Part shown: positions 27,199-34,720 of the stretch, in pieces
Numbering within the stretch: the stretch's first letter is position 1
Layout: every line of letters begins with the position of its first letter
From: a bacterium ADurb.Bin243
GTDB taxonomy: Bacteria; Muiribacteriota; UBA9980
Direction of reading: 5' to 3'
Assembly (NCBI GenBank): GCA_002069765.1
Contig: MWBZ01000010.1
Coordinates: 29,696 to 93,695, forward strand
DNA length: 64,000 nt
Notes under the pieces: generated by a model
What the model was told of the DNA's origin: nothing
Database searches by the model: none
Seen by the model: only the letters and a program-made list of their open reading frames with translations
Program-made: the position numbers and the translations under genes

Positions 27199-27729
27199 AT
27201 GAAATTTTTTTTGAAATTCAAATCAAAATACGGATCGTTTATTCTATTGTTTTTAGCGATAGCTTTTCTGTTCGTGCCGAACTATAATTTTCAAAGGTGC
27301 GCCGAAGCCGGGCCACCCGAAAAAACGGCCGGCGAACCGGTCGCGGAATCGAAACTTGCAAAACTCCCGCGCTGCAAGCTTTCGTCTTTGACAGGCCCGG
27401 CCCGGGATTCCGCCCTTCCCTGCGCGGAAGAAATAAGAGATTTATTGGAAAGCCCGAAAAATTCCGCTATCGAAAAATACCGCGATAAGTGCAAAAAGAA
27501 ATCTACCAACTTCTACGACTATTTTATCATAGAAAAACCCCGCCTTATAATATTCTACGATTATGAATCCGACCGCGCCGACTGGGTAAAATGCGAATGG
27601 CTGAAGGAACTGCCGCAATACCGCAATGGCTCGGATTTCAGCGCGATAGCGCGCTCGATCTCAAGATCCTTTATGAAGAGCATTTCTCGGAAAAATAAGC
27701 GCGGATTGCTAAGCTCTGAACAAATATAA
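27199..27729 (+). CDS. Membrane-anchored or secreted protein of unknown function
   Basis: No family recognised. The 176-residue product has a basic N-terminus and one hydrophobic segment (SFILLFLAIAFLFVP, residues about 14-28) serving as signal peptide or anchor. The rest is charged and contains five cysteines (RCAEAG, PRCKL, PCAEE, DKCKK and KCEW), perhaps forming disulfides. No repeat or catalytic motif is visible. It has its own promoter and about 130 bp separate it from the next gene. Confidence 0.5.
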   Translation: MKFFLKFKSKYGSFILLFLAIAFLFVPNYNFQRCAEAGPPEKTAGEPVAESKLAKLPRCKLSSLTGPARDSALPCAEEIRDLLESPKNSAIEKYRDKCKKKSTNFYDYFIIEKPRLIIFYDYESDRADWVKCEWLKELPQYRNGSDFSAIARSISRSFMKSISRKNKRGLLSSEQI

Positions 27730-27757
27730 ACAAATAAACGTCCTGATTTTTAAAATT

Positions 27758-27787
27758 TTGACAATGAAATACCGCATGTGATATAAT
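27758..27787 (+). promoter_or_regulatory. Sigma-70 promoter of the MBL-fold gene
   Basis: TTGACA (27758-27763), 18 bp, TATAAT (27782-27787), about 70 bp before the start codon. Confidence 0.65.
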
Positions 27788-27856
27788 TTCATAACATATA
27801 CTAATGCTGTTTAATATGAAGCTTGACGGCAATTTTTATAGAAAGGGTGCAGTTAC

Positions 27857-28699
27857 TTGAAGATACAGATCGGAAAATACGAAATTCACGTTTTAGACTG
27901 CGGTACGTTCAAACTCGACGGCGGCGCAATGTTCGGTGTGGTGCCTAAAACTATATGGAATAAAACCAACCCCGCCGACGAACTCAACCGCATCACCCTC
28001 GGGCTCAGGCCGGCCCTGATTATCGGCGGTGGCCGGAAAATACTCGTCGACGGCGGCATCGGCGATAAATTCGATGAAAAATGGAGCGCCATTTACGGCG
28101 TTGACAATAAAGGCAAAAGCCTGCGCGAAGAGCTTTCAAAACTCGGCTTCACGCCGGACGACATCAGCGATATAATCGTCACCCATCTTCATTTCGACCA
28201 TTGCGGAGGTTTTACCGCATTCGAAAACGGCGTCTCTACCCTCTTATTCAAAAACGCCGATATATACGTGCAAAAAGATCACCATCAGGCTGCGGTAAAG
28301 CCTACCGAACGGGACCGGGCGTCTTTTTTAAAAGATAACCTCGACCCCGTGTTGGCTTCTCCGCGCCTTAAATTTGTTAACGGCGATACCGCTAATGTAT
28401 TCGACGGGATTTCGCTGCGCGCCGTTAACGGCCATACCCGCGCGATGCAGGCCGTCGTCATAGAGTCCGAAGGTAAATCGGCCTATTACCTCAGCGATCT
28501 GGCGCCCACCACTTCGCATGTGCCGATACCTTTCATTATGGGCTACGATCTTTTTCCGCTTACGATAGTGGAAGAAAAAAAAGCGTTTTTCGATGAAATG
28601 ATAAAAAAAGACGCCGTCGGCATTTTCGAACATGACCATCAGTGGCCTCTGGCGAGGATCGCTAAAAATGAAAAGGGATATTTTGCGGTTAAACTTTAA
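27857..28699 (+). CDS. MBL-fold metallo-hydrolase
   Basis: A 280-residue metallo-beta-lactamase-fold enzyme. The zinc motif VTHLHFDHCGG (HxHxDH) is intact, followed by a conserved His in VNGHTRAM and Asp in YLSDLAP, and a late His in EHDHQWP. The arrangement resembles quorum-quenching lactonases and other small-molecule hydrolases, but the substrate is unknown. Translation appears to start at TTG (27857), preceded by AAAGGG. Confidence 0.87.
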   Translation: MKIQIGKYEIHVLDCGTFKLDGGAMFGVVPKTIWNKTNPADELNRITLGLRPALIIGGGRKILVDGGIGDKFDEKWSAIYGVDNKGKSLREELSKLGFTPDDISDIIVTHLHFDHCGGFTAFENGVSTLLFKNADIYVQKDHHQAAVKPTERDRASFLKDNLDPVLASPRLKFVNGDTANVFDGISLRAVNGHTRAMQAVVIESEGKSAYYLSDLAPTTSHVPIPFIMGYDLFPLTIVEEKKAFFDEMIKKDAVGIFEHDHQWPLARIAKNEKGYFAVKL

Positions 28700-28751
28700 A
28701 ATTTCCCCCATATAATCGGCATAAACAAATAAAAATAAAAGGGAGCTTAAA

Positions 28752-29555
28752 ATGAGCGGTGAGCTGAACAACGAGTTGATATCTAAAATGGTCGAAGCCA
28801 TAAATGAAGCTAATACCGACGTCGTAAGGGCGCTGGTGGAAAAAATCGAAGATATAAACGTCAAGGACGAACGCGGAGTGCCGCTGGTGCTTTACGCCGC
28901 TAACACCGGCGACGTCGATATACTGGAGATTTTGATCCTCAAGGGCGCGAAATTAAACCTGCAGGACGGCGAAGGCTGGACGGCGCTTATGGTGGCCGCT
29001 TCCGCCGGGCATACAAACGCGGCCAGCCTTCTTTTAGACAGGGGAGCTAATTGCGATATCACCAATAACGGCGACGCCACGGCTTTGATGTGGGCCGCTT
29101 CCAAAGGGTTTTTGCAGATCGTCGAAATGATCCTCGAAAAAGGCCCCGCCATAGACCTCAAAGATAAAAAAGGCAGTAACGCGCTTATGTACGCCGTGGA
29201 CGGAAATCATGTCGAAACCGTCAAGGCGCTTCTTAACCGCGGCGCGAATGTCTGCGAAAAAGATAACGACGGCAATACGCCTTTAATGATAGCGGTTTTA
29301 CGCGCCAACGTCCAGCTCGTCGAAGCGCTCGTAGAAAAAGGCGAAGGCGTCAACATCAAAGATCCCAACGGCGCTACGGCCCTTATGCGCGCGGCATACC
29401 ACGGTTTCGTGGACATAGTCCGCATCCTTCTCGAAAAAGGCGCAGGAGTCAATCTCAAGGATAAAAGCGGAAATACCGCCATGAAACTCGCCGATATAAG
29501 ATTCCGGGAATATAGCGAAATTATAACCATGCTTAAAAACGTAGGTGCCCAATAA
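28752..29555 (+). CDS. Ankyrin-repeat protein
   Basis: A 267-residue protein built almost wholly of ankyrin repeats of about 33 residues, for example GWTALMVAASAGHTNAASLL, DATALMWAASKGFLQIVEMI and GATALMRAAYHGFVDIVRIL; I count seven, with a short N-terminal cap. No signal peptide or membrane helix, so cytoplasmic. Such proteins are protein-binding scaffolds. A GGGAG ribosome site precedes the ATG. It lies between two hydrolase genes with no obvious functional link. Confidence 0.88.
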   Translation: MSGELNNELISKMVEAINEANTDVVRALVEKIEDINVKDERGVPLVLYAANTGDVDILEILILKGAKLNLQDGEGWTALMVAASAGHTNAASLLLDRGANCDITNNGDATALMWAASKGFLQIVEMILEKGPAIDLKDKKGSNALMYAVDGNHVETVKALLNRGANVCEKDNDGNTPLMIAVLRANVQLVEALVEKGEGVNIKDPNGATALMRAAYHGFVDIVRILLEKGAGVNLKDKSGNTAMKLADIRFREYSEIITMLKNVGAQ

Positions 29556-29625
29556 ATCGGTTCCGCATAGAGCAGGCATATAAATAAAAACTCTTTACGG
29601 ATAAATATTTAAAGAGGAGTGGTTT

Positions 29626-31656
29626 ATGTTTAAAAAAATTACTGCGGTTCTTCTGGCGTCTTCGATTTTATTACTCACATCCAACACAGGCTTGGCCGAA
29701 GCTTCCGGTGTGCGTAAGCGCGCTTCAATCGATTACAGCGAGGCGATAAAGACCGCCCGTGAAACTATGTGGAAGTCCATCGCCGGCGGGTTTTGCAGCG
29801 GCGCCACCGTCGCCGTCGCCGACGAAGGAAAGATAGTTTATGCCGAAGGCTTCGGCGCAGCCGACCGCGCAGCTAACCGGCCGGTTAACCCCGAAACGCG
29901 CTTTAACGTCGGTTCCACCAGCAAAATGTTCGCCGCTGTCGGAATACTGCTTCTGGTCGACGACGGCAAAGTGCGCCTGGACGACCCGGTGGTCAATTAC
30001 CTTCCCGAATTCAGAATGAAAGACCCGCGCTATCGCGACATTACCGTGCGCATGCTTTTCAACCATTCCTCCGGCCTGCCCGGCTCGCATTTTTATTTCG
30101 GATACGCCGTAGATGAAAATATGCACCGCTACCTTATCGACAGCATGGCCGAAGCCTATCTCAAACACGCCCCCGGCGCTATGCAAATATATTGCAACGA
30201 CGGCTTCACCCTTGCTGAAATGATCGTCGAGCGCGTCTCAGGCGAAAAATTCATCGATTTTCTGGCGCGCCGCGTATTTAAACCGCTCGGCATGAAAAAC
30301 ACGGGTGTCTCAGTCGGCGAGGCCGGCGTTGAAAACACCGCCGAATACTACGGACTGAAGAACGGTAAAAAATATCCGCGCGAGGTCGTAATGGTTTACG
30401 GCGCCGGCGGACTTTCGTCGACAGCTTCCGATATGTGCCGATTCGCCTCGAGCTTTTCCCCTTTCGCAAAGCGCGTTCTGTCCGACGCATCCGTGGCCGA
30501 GATTCTGAAATCGCAGCCCACTAAATTTTACGACAAACTCCGCGGGCCCCAGATACTCAACGAATTCGGCTGGGACTATTCGTCGCTGCCAGATTACGCC
30601 GACCTCGGCATCCAGGTGCTCGCTAAAAGCGGCGGAACCACCTGCTACAGCACTTATATGCAGACCGTTCCCAAACACGGAGTCACGGTCGTTTATTCGA
30701 TAACCGGCAGCGTCGCAGACCTCGAAGAATTGTCGCGCCCGATACTCGACGCCGTGATGAAAGCGAAGAAAATCCAGATACCGCCGGCGAAGCCCGTAGA
30801 AAAACCTGTCGAAGCCCGCCCCGTACCCGAAGAATTACTCAAGTTCGAAGGATATTACTGCAACGCCGACAGCGTAGTCAGAGTCCGCTTCGACCGCGAT
30901 AACGGAAAAATGGAACTGGCCGCTCCCGCCGAAGTTGCTCCCGGCGCATCTAAAGAAGAGCCGGCCGTAATGTCTTTAGTTCATAACGGCGGTTATTTTT
31001 ATTATCATGAAAAGAAAATGACGCTTTACTTCACCGTCGTCGACGGCAAGACCTACATAGCGGCTCATAAGGTTCCTAATTACGGCGTCGATATGCTCAT
31101 GTACCAGAAGATCGAAAAGATCGAAAACCCTCAAAAATTAAGGGCCGATATCGCCGGTAAAAAATGGCTTGTTAGAAATATGCCGGCTCAGGTGGTATAC
31201 GCTATGGTCGGCCTCGTCGAAGCTAAAGCCTATGAGGCGCTTCCGGGTTACGTCAGCTTCGGAGGCCTTAAAAAAATCGAAGGTCCCGATTGTGCGGAAA
31301 TAGCTGCCACGGCTTTTCGCGATCAGTCGTCGCTCAAACTCGTCGATGTCAACGGCGAAACATGGATCAAATCTAATATGTTCATGTATTCGTCCGAAGA
31401 TACAGCCAGAAAACTTGTCAGCGGCGTTAACCGCGTTACCATCAAAACCGAGCAGTGGAACGAATGGCTTAAATCGGATAAAGGCGCCGTGGTCAAATTT
31501 GGCGAACTTCCTGCCGGCTCCAGAGTAATGGCGGCTGGCGGAGAAGGCCTTGTGTTCGACAGCGCCGTGGATAAAGGCGAATTTTATCTTCCGAAAGGCG
31601 GCCTGATAATATTTGCAGGCGCTCCCGGCGATATGTTCAAAGTTTATGCTTATTGA
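29626..31656 (+). CDS. Secreted serine hydrolase of the class C beta-lactamase/PBP4* family
   Basis: A 676-residue exported protein with a signal peptide (LLASSILLLTSNTGLAEA). Residues about 35-380 form a beta-lactamase-related domain with the nucleophile motif STSK (SxxK), YCN (YxN) in QIYCNDGFTLAEMI, and a later KSGGT box (KTG-like). Such enzymes include D-amino-acid peptidases and esterases rather than true antibiotic resistance enzymes. The C-terminal 290 residues (about 400-676) have a beta-rich region of unknown role, common in long family members. GAGGAG precedes the ATG. Confidence 0.85.
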   Translation: MFKKITAVLLASSILLLTSNTGLAEASGVRKRASIDYSEAIKTARETMWKSIAGGFCSGATVAVADEGKIVYAEGFGAADRAANRPVNPETRFNVGSTSKMFAAVGILLLVDDGKVRLDDPVVNYLPEFRMKDPRYRDITVRMLFNHSSGLPGSHFYFGYAVDENMHRYLIDSMAEAYLKHAPGAMQIYCNDGFTLAEMIVERVSGEKFIDFLARRVFKPLGMKNTGVSVGEAGVENTAEYYGLKNGKKYPREVVMVYGAGGLSSTASDMCRFASSFSPFAKRVLSDASVAEILKSQPTKFYDKLRGPQILNEFGWDYSSLPDYADLGIQVLAKSGGTTCYSTYMQTVPKHGVTVVYSITGSVADLEELSRPILDAVMKAKKIQIPPAKPVEKPVEARPVPEELLKFEGYYCNADSVVRVRFDRDNGKMELAAPAEVAPGASKEEPAVMSLVHNGGYFYYHEKKMTLYFTVVDGKTYIAAHKVPNYGVDMLMYQKIEKIENPQKLRADIAGKKWLVRNMPAQVVYAMVGLVEAKAYEALPGYVSFGGLKKIEGPDCAEIAATAFRDQSSLKLVDVNGETWIKSNMFMYSSEDTARKLVSGVNRVTIKTEQWNEWLKSDKGAVVKFGELPAGSRVMAAGGEGLVFDSAVDKGEFYLPKGGLIIFAGAPGDMFKVYAY

Positions 31657-31710
31657 TCCTGCCTATAATTAAGGTTGAAAAAAATTCGAATAATAATTTG
31701 TTTATTCGAT

Positions 31711-31748
31711 AAGGGAAGGCTAGAGGCCAAAGGCCCCTCCCTTCCCTT
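31711..31748 (+). terminator. Hairpin after the beta-lactamase-like gene
   Basis: AAGGGAAGGCTAGAGGCC and a nearly complementary GGCCCCTCCCTTCCCTT enclose an AAA loop. It is strong but lacks a long T run, so it may act as a terminator or an mRNA 3' stabiliser. Confidence 0.5.
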
Positions 31749-31967
31749 AAAATCCCTTCCAACCCCAAATTAGCCTGACGCTTTATTTTGCAAAGTGCCT
31801 GCTTTTCTGCCGGGGCTTTAATTAGGCTAAGCTCTTTTCTTATGTTGCTACAAATTCTTTTCTGATTTACTTTTATTTTCCTTAATTGCCAATATTTCTT
31901 TTCGTACCACTTTTTTTTATCTTTCTATTTTTCTATTTCTATTTTTGTTTTTATGGTTCTGTTTTTT

Positions 31968-31995
31968 GCAGACGCGCGCTTACGCGCGCGTCTGC
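31968..31995. repeat. Perfect 12-bp GC hairpin
   Basis: GCAGACGCGCGC and its exact complement enclose a TTAC loop. It borders a T-rich tract and begins the repeat region. Confidence 0.7.
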
Positions 31996-32097
31996 GCAGC
32001 AATAATGGCTTGCTGGTTAGTCAAAATTATGGTTTTATAGTAGGCTTTTGTGTTAACCAGCCTATAAAAAGAACTTTCAGGTTGTAATCCATTGTTA

Positions 32098-32167
32098 AAG
32101 TTGATTTTAAGCTTGTAGCAGGGGCCAGAATAATTTTTGAAGGGGTGTAGCGGAATCGCCGGAGCCC
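32098..32167. repeat. Direct repeat, copy 1
   Basis: Matches 32318-32387 at 62 of 70 positions with no gap, an exact 220-bp offset. Includes GCAGGGGCCAGA and GGGGTGTAGCGG. Sequence after it diverges from copy 2, so the copy looks truncated or degraded. Confidence 0.8.
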
Positions 32168-32317
32168 AAGGCCGCCTCCTTGCCATCCATGTCTGTCGGA
32201 TGGGCGGGATCGGAGCTCGGAGGCCCTAATGCAGCACGCGCCATGGACGGCAACGGCTTGCTGGTGAGGGAATATTAAAGTTTTATATTATACATTTTGG
32301 TTAATCAACTTATTTTT

Positions 32318-32387
32318 AAGTTGATTTTAAGCTTATAGCAGGGGCCAGACAAAATTTTTGAGGGGTGTAGCGGAAGCGCCGAAGCCC
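32318..32387. repeat. Direct repeat, copy 2
   Basis: Partner of 32098-32167. It forms the left part of the fuller inverted-repeat element at 32338-32476. Confidence 0.8.
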
Positions 32388-32476
32388 GGGATGGGCGTGA
32401 GGCGCTGAGCTCAAGCGGCTAAAATCCCGGAGGGATTTTAGAACGCGTCCCCGAAAAAACTTGTCTGGCACCCTGC
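32338..32476. repeat. 139-bp structured element with ~28-bp inverted ends
   Basis: The left end (32338-32365) and right end (32448-32476) are near-complementary arms sharing GCAGGG.GCCAGACAA, a T tract and GGGG. Inside are two more hairpins: AGCGCC...GGCGCT (32375-32406, with inner GCCC/GGGC) and a perfect 10-bp stem CTAAAATCCC/GGGATTTTAG (32419-32441). The result is a multi-branched structure resembling a MITE or REP-type palindromic element; an RNA function is also possible. Confidence 0.65.
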
Positions 32477-32595
32477 CCAAAACTACCCGCTAAAGCACAA
32501 AGGAACTTATTTAAATTTTAAATAATATTCTAAAACTATTCACTATCCACTGACAAACTTCCCACACAAAAAAAGAGCCAAAAAAATGCTCTGGT

Positions 32596-32627
32596 ATCGT
32601 TTTGAGAATTAAGTCTTAAAACGATAT
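32596..32627. repeat. A/T-rich inverted repeat
   Basis: TATCGTTTTGAGA and TCTTAAAACGATA pair at 12 of 13 positions around a 6-base loop, followed by a T run at 32632. It could be a terminator. Confidence 0.5.
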
Positions 32628-32857
32628 CGGTATTTTTTGCCTTAAACAGCCTTAAATAGTGAATTAACTAATTTAAAGAAATCTCAAAATGAGAATTGGT
32701 GAAAACGGAACACGGTTTTAAAGGCTTTTTGAAGATATTTTTTATGGCACAAAACTTGTTTTATGGAAAGTAACTTTGAAATGTATCGGATTAGGCGACG
32801 GTTTTACACTAATCGCTCGAAATGAAAAGGAAATATTAAATTAATGGAGGCGGTTCA

Positions 32858-33475
32858 ATGGAATTTTTAAAATTTTCAAAGGAAGAGTCCAGACTTATTT
32901 TTATTATTTGCGCGGTTTCGGCGCTCGGAATTTTTATCAACCTGTGCTCCGGATATTCCCAATGGGCGGCCGGTTCCGAAGGCACTGCGCCCGAAGTTAT
33001 CGAAAGCGCAAATTTTCCGCTCGACATAAACACATGCCAGGCGGCGGAACTTATGGCGCTTAAAGGCGTAGGGCCCGCCATGGCGGCAAAGATAATAGCA
33101 TACCGGGAAAAAAATTCCGGATTTAAAACCAGATGCGAAATAAAAAAAGTAGGAGGCATCGGAGAACGTTTGTATGAAGCCGTTAAAGATAAAATTATGG
33201 TGGCGGACGATCCTTCGCCGCAGATAGACGATCCGCAGGAATTCGAACTTTATGCAAACGCCGAAAACCCGCAGGAACCTAAAATAGATATTAATTCGGC
33301 TTCCGTGGAAGATTTCAAAAATATCAAAGGCGTCGGCGCAAAGGTGGGTGAAAAAATTATCGAATTCAGGCGAAATAACGGCGGAAGAATCGAATCTTTA
33401 AAATCTCTAGGCGCGATAGAAGGCATCGGCAAGAAAAGAATGCGCAAGCTTAATAAGCATTTTGTAATATACTGA
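32858..33475 (+). CDS. comEA: ComEA-like DNA-binding protein with two helix-hairpin-helix pairs
   Basis: A 205-residue protein with one N-terminal membrane anchor (about residues 12-30) and two HhH regions: DINTCQAAELMALKGVGPAM (about 57-110) and DINSASVEDFKNIKGVGAKV (about 145-205). ComEA binds incoming double-stranded DNA during transformation. Classical ComEA has one such C-terminal pair; here the motif is doubled. GGAGG precedes the ATG. It heads a run with recA and comEC, supporting a competence role. Confidence 0.8.
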   Translation: MEFLKFSKEESRLIFIICAVSALGIFINLCSGYSQWAAGSEGTAPEVIESANFPLDINTCQAAELMALKGVGPAMAAKIIAYREKNSGFKTRCEIKKVGGIGERLYEAVKDKIMVADDPSPQIDDPQEFELYANAENPQEPKIDINSASVEDFKNIKGVGAKVGEKIIEFRRNNGGRIESLKSLGAIEGIGKKRMRKLNKHFVIY

Positions 33476-33590
33476 CAGCTCATGCGGTGTGAAGTTTGAA
33501 GTGCATAGCGAACGGCTTGTTATGAATAGTTTGTATTTAGAGATTTGTATATAAAAAATCGGGCTAAATTAAAAAGTAAAGGGGTGTCGA

Positions 33591-34712
33591 ATGGGTATTG
33601 AAAAATTTAAGGCGGTAAAAAGCGCGGCATTAAAATCTCAGGCCGGGACAATCGAAAATTGTGAAAAAAAGGCTGAAACTAAACCTGACGCAAAGGCCGA
33701 AGTTAATTGCGAAAATGACCGCGGAAAAGAAGCACAGGAACTTTCGCTTATAAAACAGCAGATACTGAAAAAATTCGGGCGCGGAAGCATATTTAGCTAT
33801 GAAGACAGCCGGCCCGACGATAAAAGTATTTATGAACCAATATCTACCGGAATAATTTCTCTCGACGCCGCGCTCGGGATAGGCGGCCTCCCTTCCGGAA
33901 GGATAATCGAGCTCTACGGCCCCGAATCGAGCGGAAAAACCACGCTGACGCTTAATATCATAGCTAATTTTCAAAAGAGCGGAAAAATAGCGGCGTTTAT
34001 AGACGCAGAGCACGCGCTGGATATAAATTATGCGAAAAAAATAGGCGTGGATCTTTCAAAACTTCTAGTTTCACAACCTGCTTCAGGCGAAGAATGCTTC
34101 GATATATGCAACGACCTGGTTAAAAGCGGCGCGGTGAATCTCGTGGTTATCGATTCGGTGGCAGCGATAGTGCCCAGAGCGGAAATAGAGGCCAATAGCG
34201 GAGAAATACAGGTCGGCCTGCACGCGCGGCTTATGGCTTCGGCGTTAAGGCGGCTGACCTCGCTCGCGTCGAACCATTCCTGCAGCGTGATATTTATAAA
34301 TCAGCTGCGCGACAAGATAGGCAGCATGTTCGGCGGGTCCGAAACCACCCCCGGCGGAAGGGCGTTGAAGTTTTTTTCTTCCGTGAGAATGGAGGTAAGA
34401 AAGATAGAAACCATTAAAAACGGCGAAAGCCCGGTCGGAATAAAAATAAGGGCTAAAATAATAAAGAACAAGTGCGCGATGCCTTTCAGGCATACCGAAC
34501 TGGAACTGCTTTTCAACGACGGAATTTCATACGAAAGCGATCTTATAAATATAGCCCTGGACAGGGGGATAATCGAAAAAAACGGCGCCTGGTACAGCAT
34601 GGATAACGAAAAAATAGCGCAGGGTAAAGATAATATCAGGCTTATGATCAAGGACGCAGGACCCGTGAGAAGCAGGCTCGAGCAGCTTGTAAAGGCCGCT
34701 TGCGCGGTTTAA
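33591..34712 (+). CDS. recA: RecA recombinase
   Basis: A 373-residue RecA. The Walker A motif GPESSGKT is at residues 110-117, with FIDAEHALD (catalytic Glu) and VVIDSVAAIVPRAEIE following. The DNA-binding loops VGLHARLMASALRRL and INQLRDKIGSMFGGSETT and the ALKFFSSVRMEVRKIE stretch are conserved. It differs from standard RecA in a 50-residue Lys/Glu-rich N-terminal extension and in lacking the acidic C-terminal tail. The start at 33591 follows AAAGGGG; there is no later ATG before the core. It lies between comEA and comEC, not beside recX or lexA, so it may be a competence-linked copy. Confidence 0.93.
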   Translation: MGIEKFKAVKSAALKSQAGTIENCEKKAETKPDAKAEVNCENDRGKEAQELSLIKQQILKKFGRGSIFSYEDSRPDDKSIYEPISTGIISLDAALGIGGLPSGRIIELYGPESSGKTTLTLNIIANFQKSGKIAAFIDAEHALDINYAKKIGVDLSKLLVSQPASGEECFDICNDLVKSGAVNLVVIDSVAAIVPRAEIEANSGEIQVGLHARLMASALRRLTSLASNHSCSVIFINQLRDKIGSMFGGSETTPGGRALKFFSSVRMEVRKIETIKNGESPVGIKIRAKIIKNKCAMPFRHTELELLFNDGISYESDLINIALDRGIIEKNGAWYSMDNEKIAQGKDNIRLMIKDAGPVRSRLEQLVKAACAV

Positions 34713-34720
34713 GGCGCGGT

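Larger units (their letters stand above)
31657..32857. other. 1.2-kb non-coding, repeat- and hairpin-rich gap
   Basis: No convincing gene is seen on either strand; the one minus-strand frame (32186-31980) covers repeat sequence and has no ribosome site. The stretch holds a G/C hairpin at 31711-31748 (probable terminator), a T-rich pyrimidine tract (about 31850-31965), a perfect 12-bp hairpin at 31968-31995, a 70-bp direct repeat, a 139-bp inverted-repeat element (32338-32476) and an A/T hairpin at 32596-32627. Confidence 0.75.

Noticed and set aside
31980..32186. Minus-strand frame of 68 residues in the repeat region
   Set aside because: It spans the GC hairpin and the direct repeat, has no ribosome site and no recognisable protein character.
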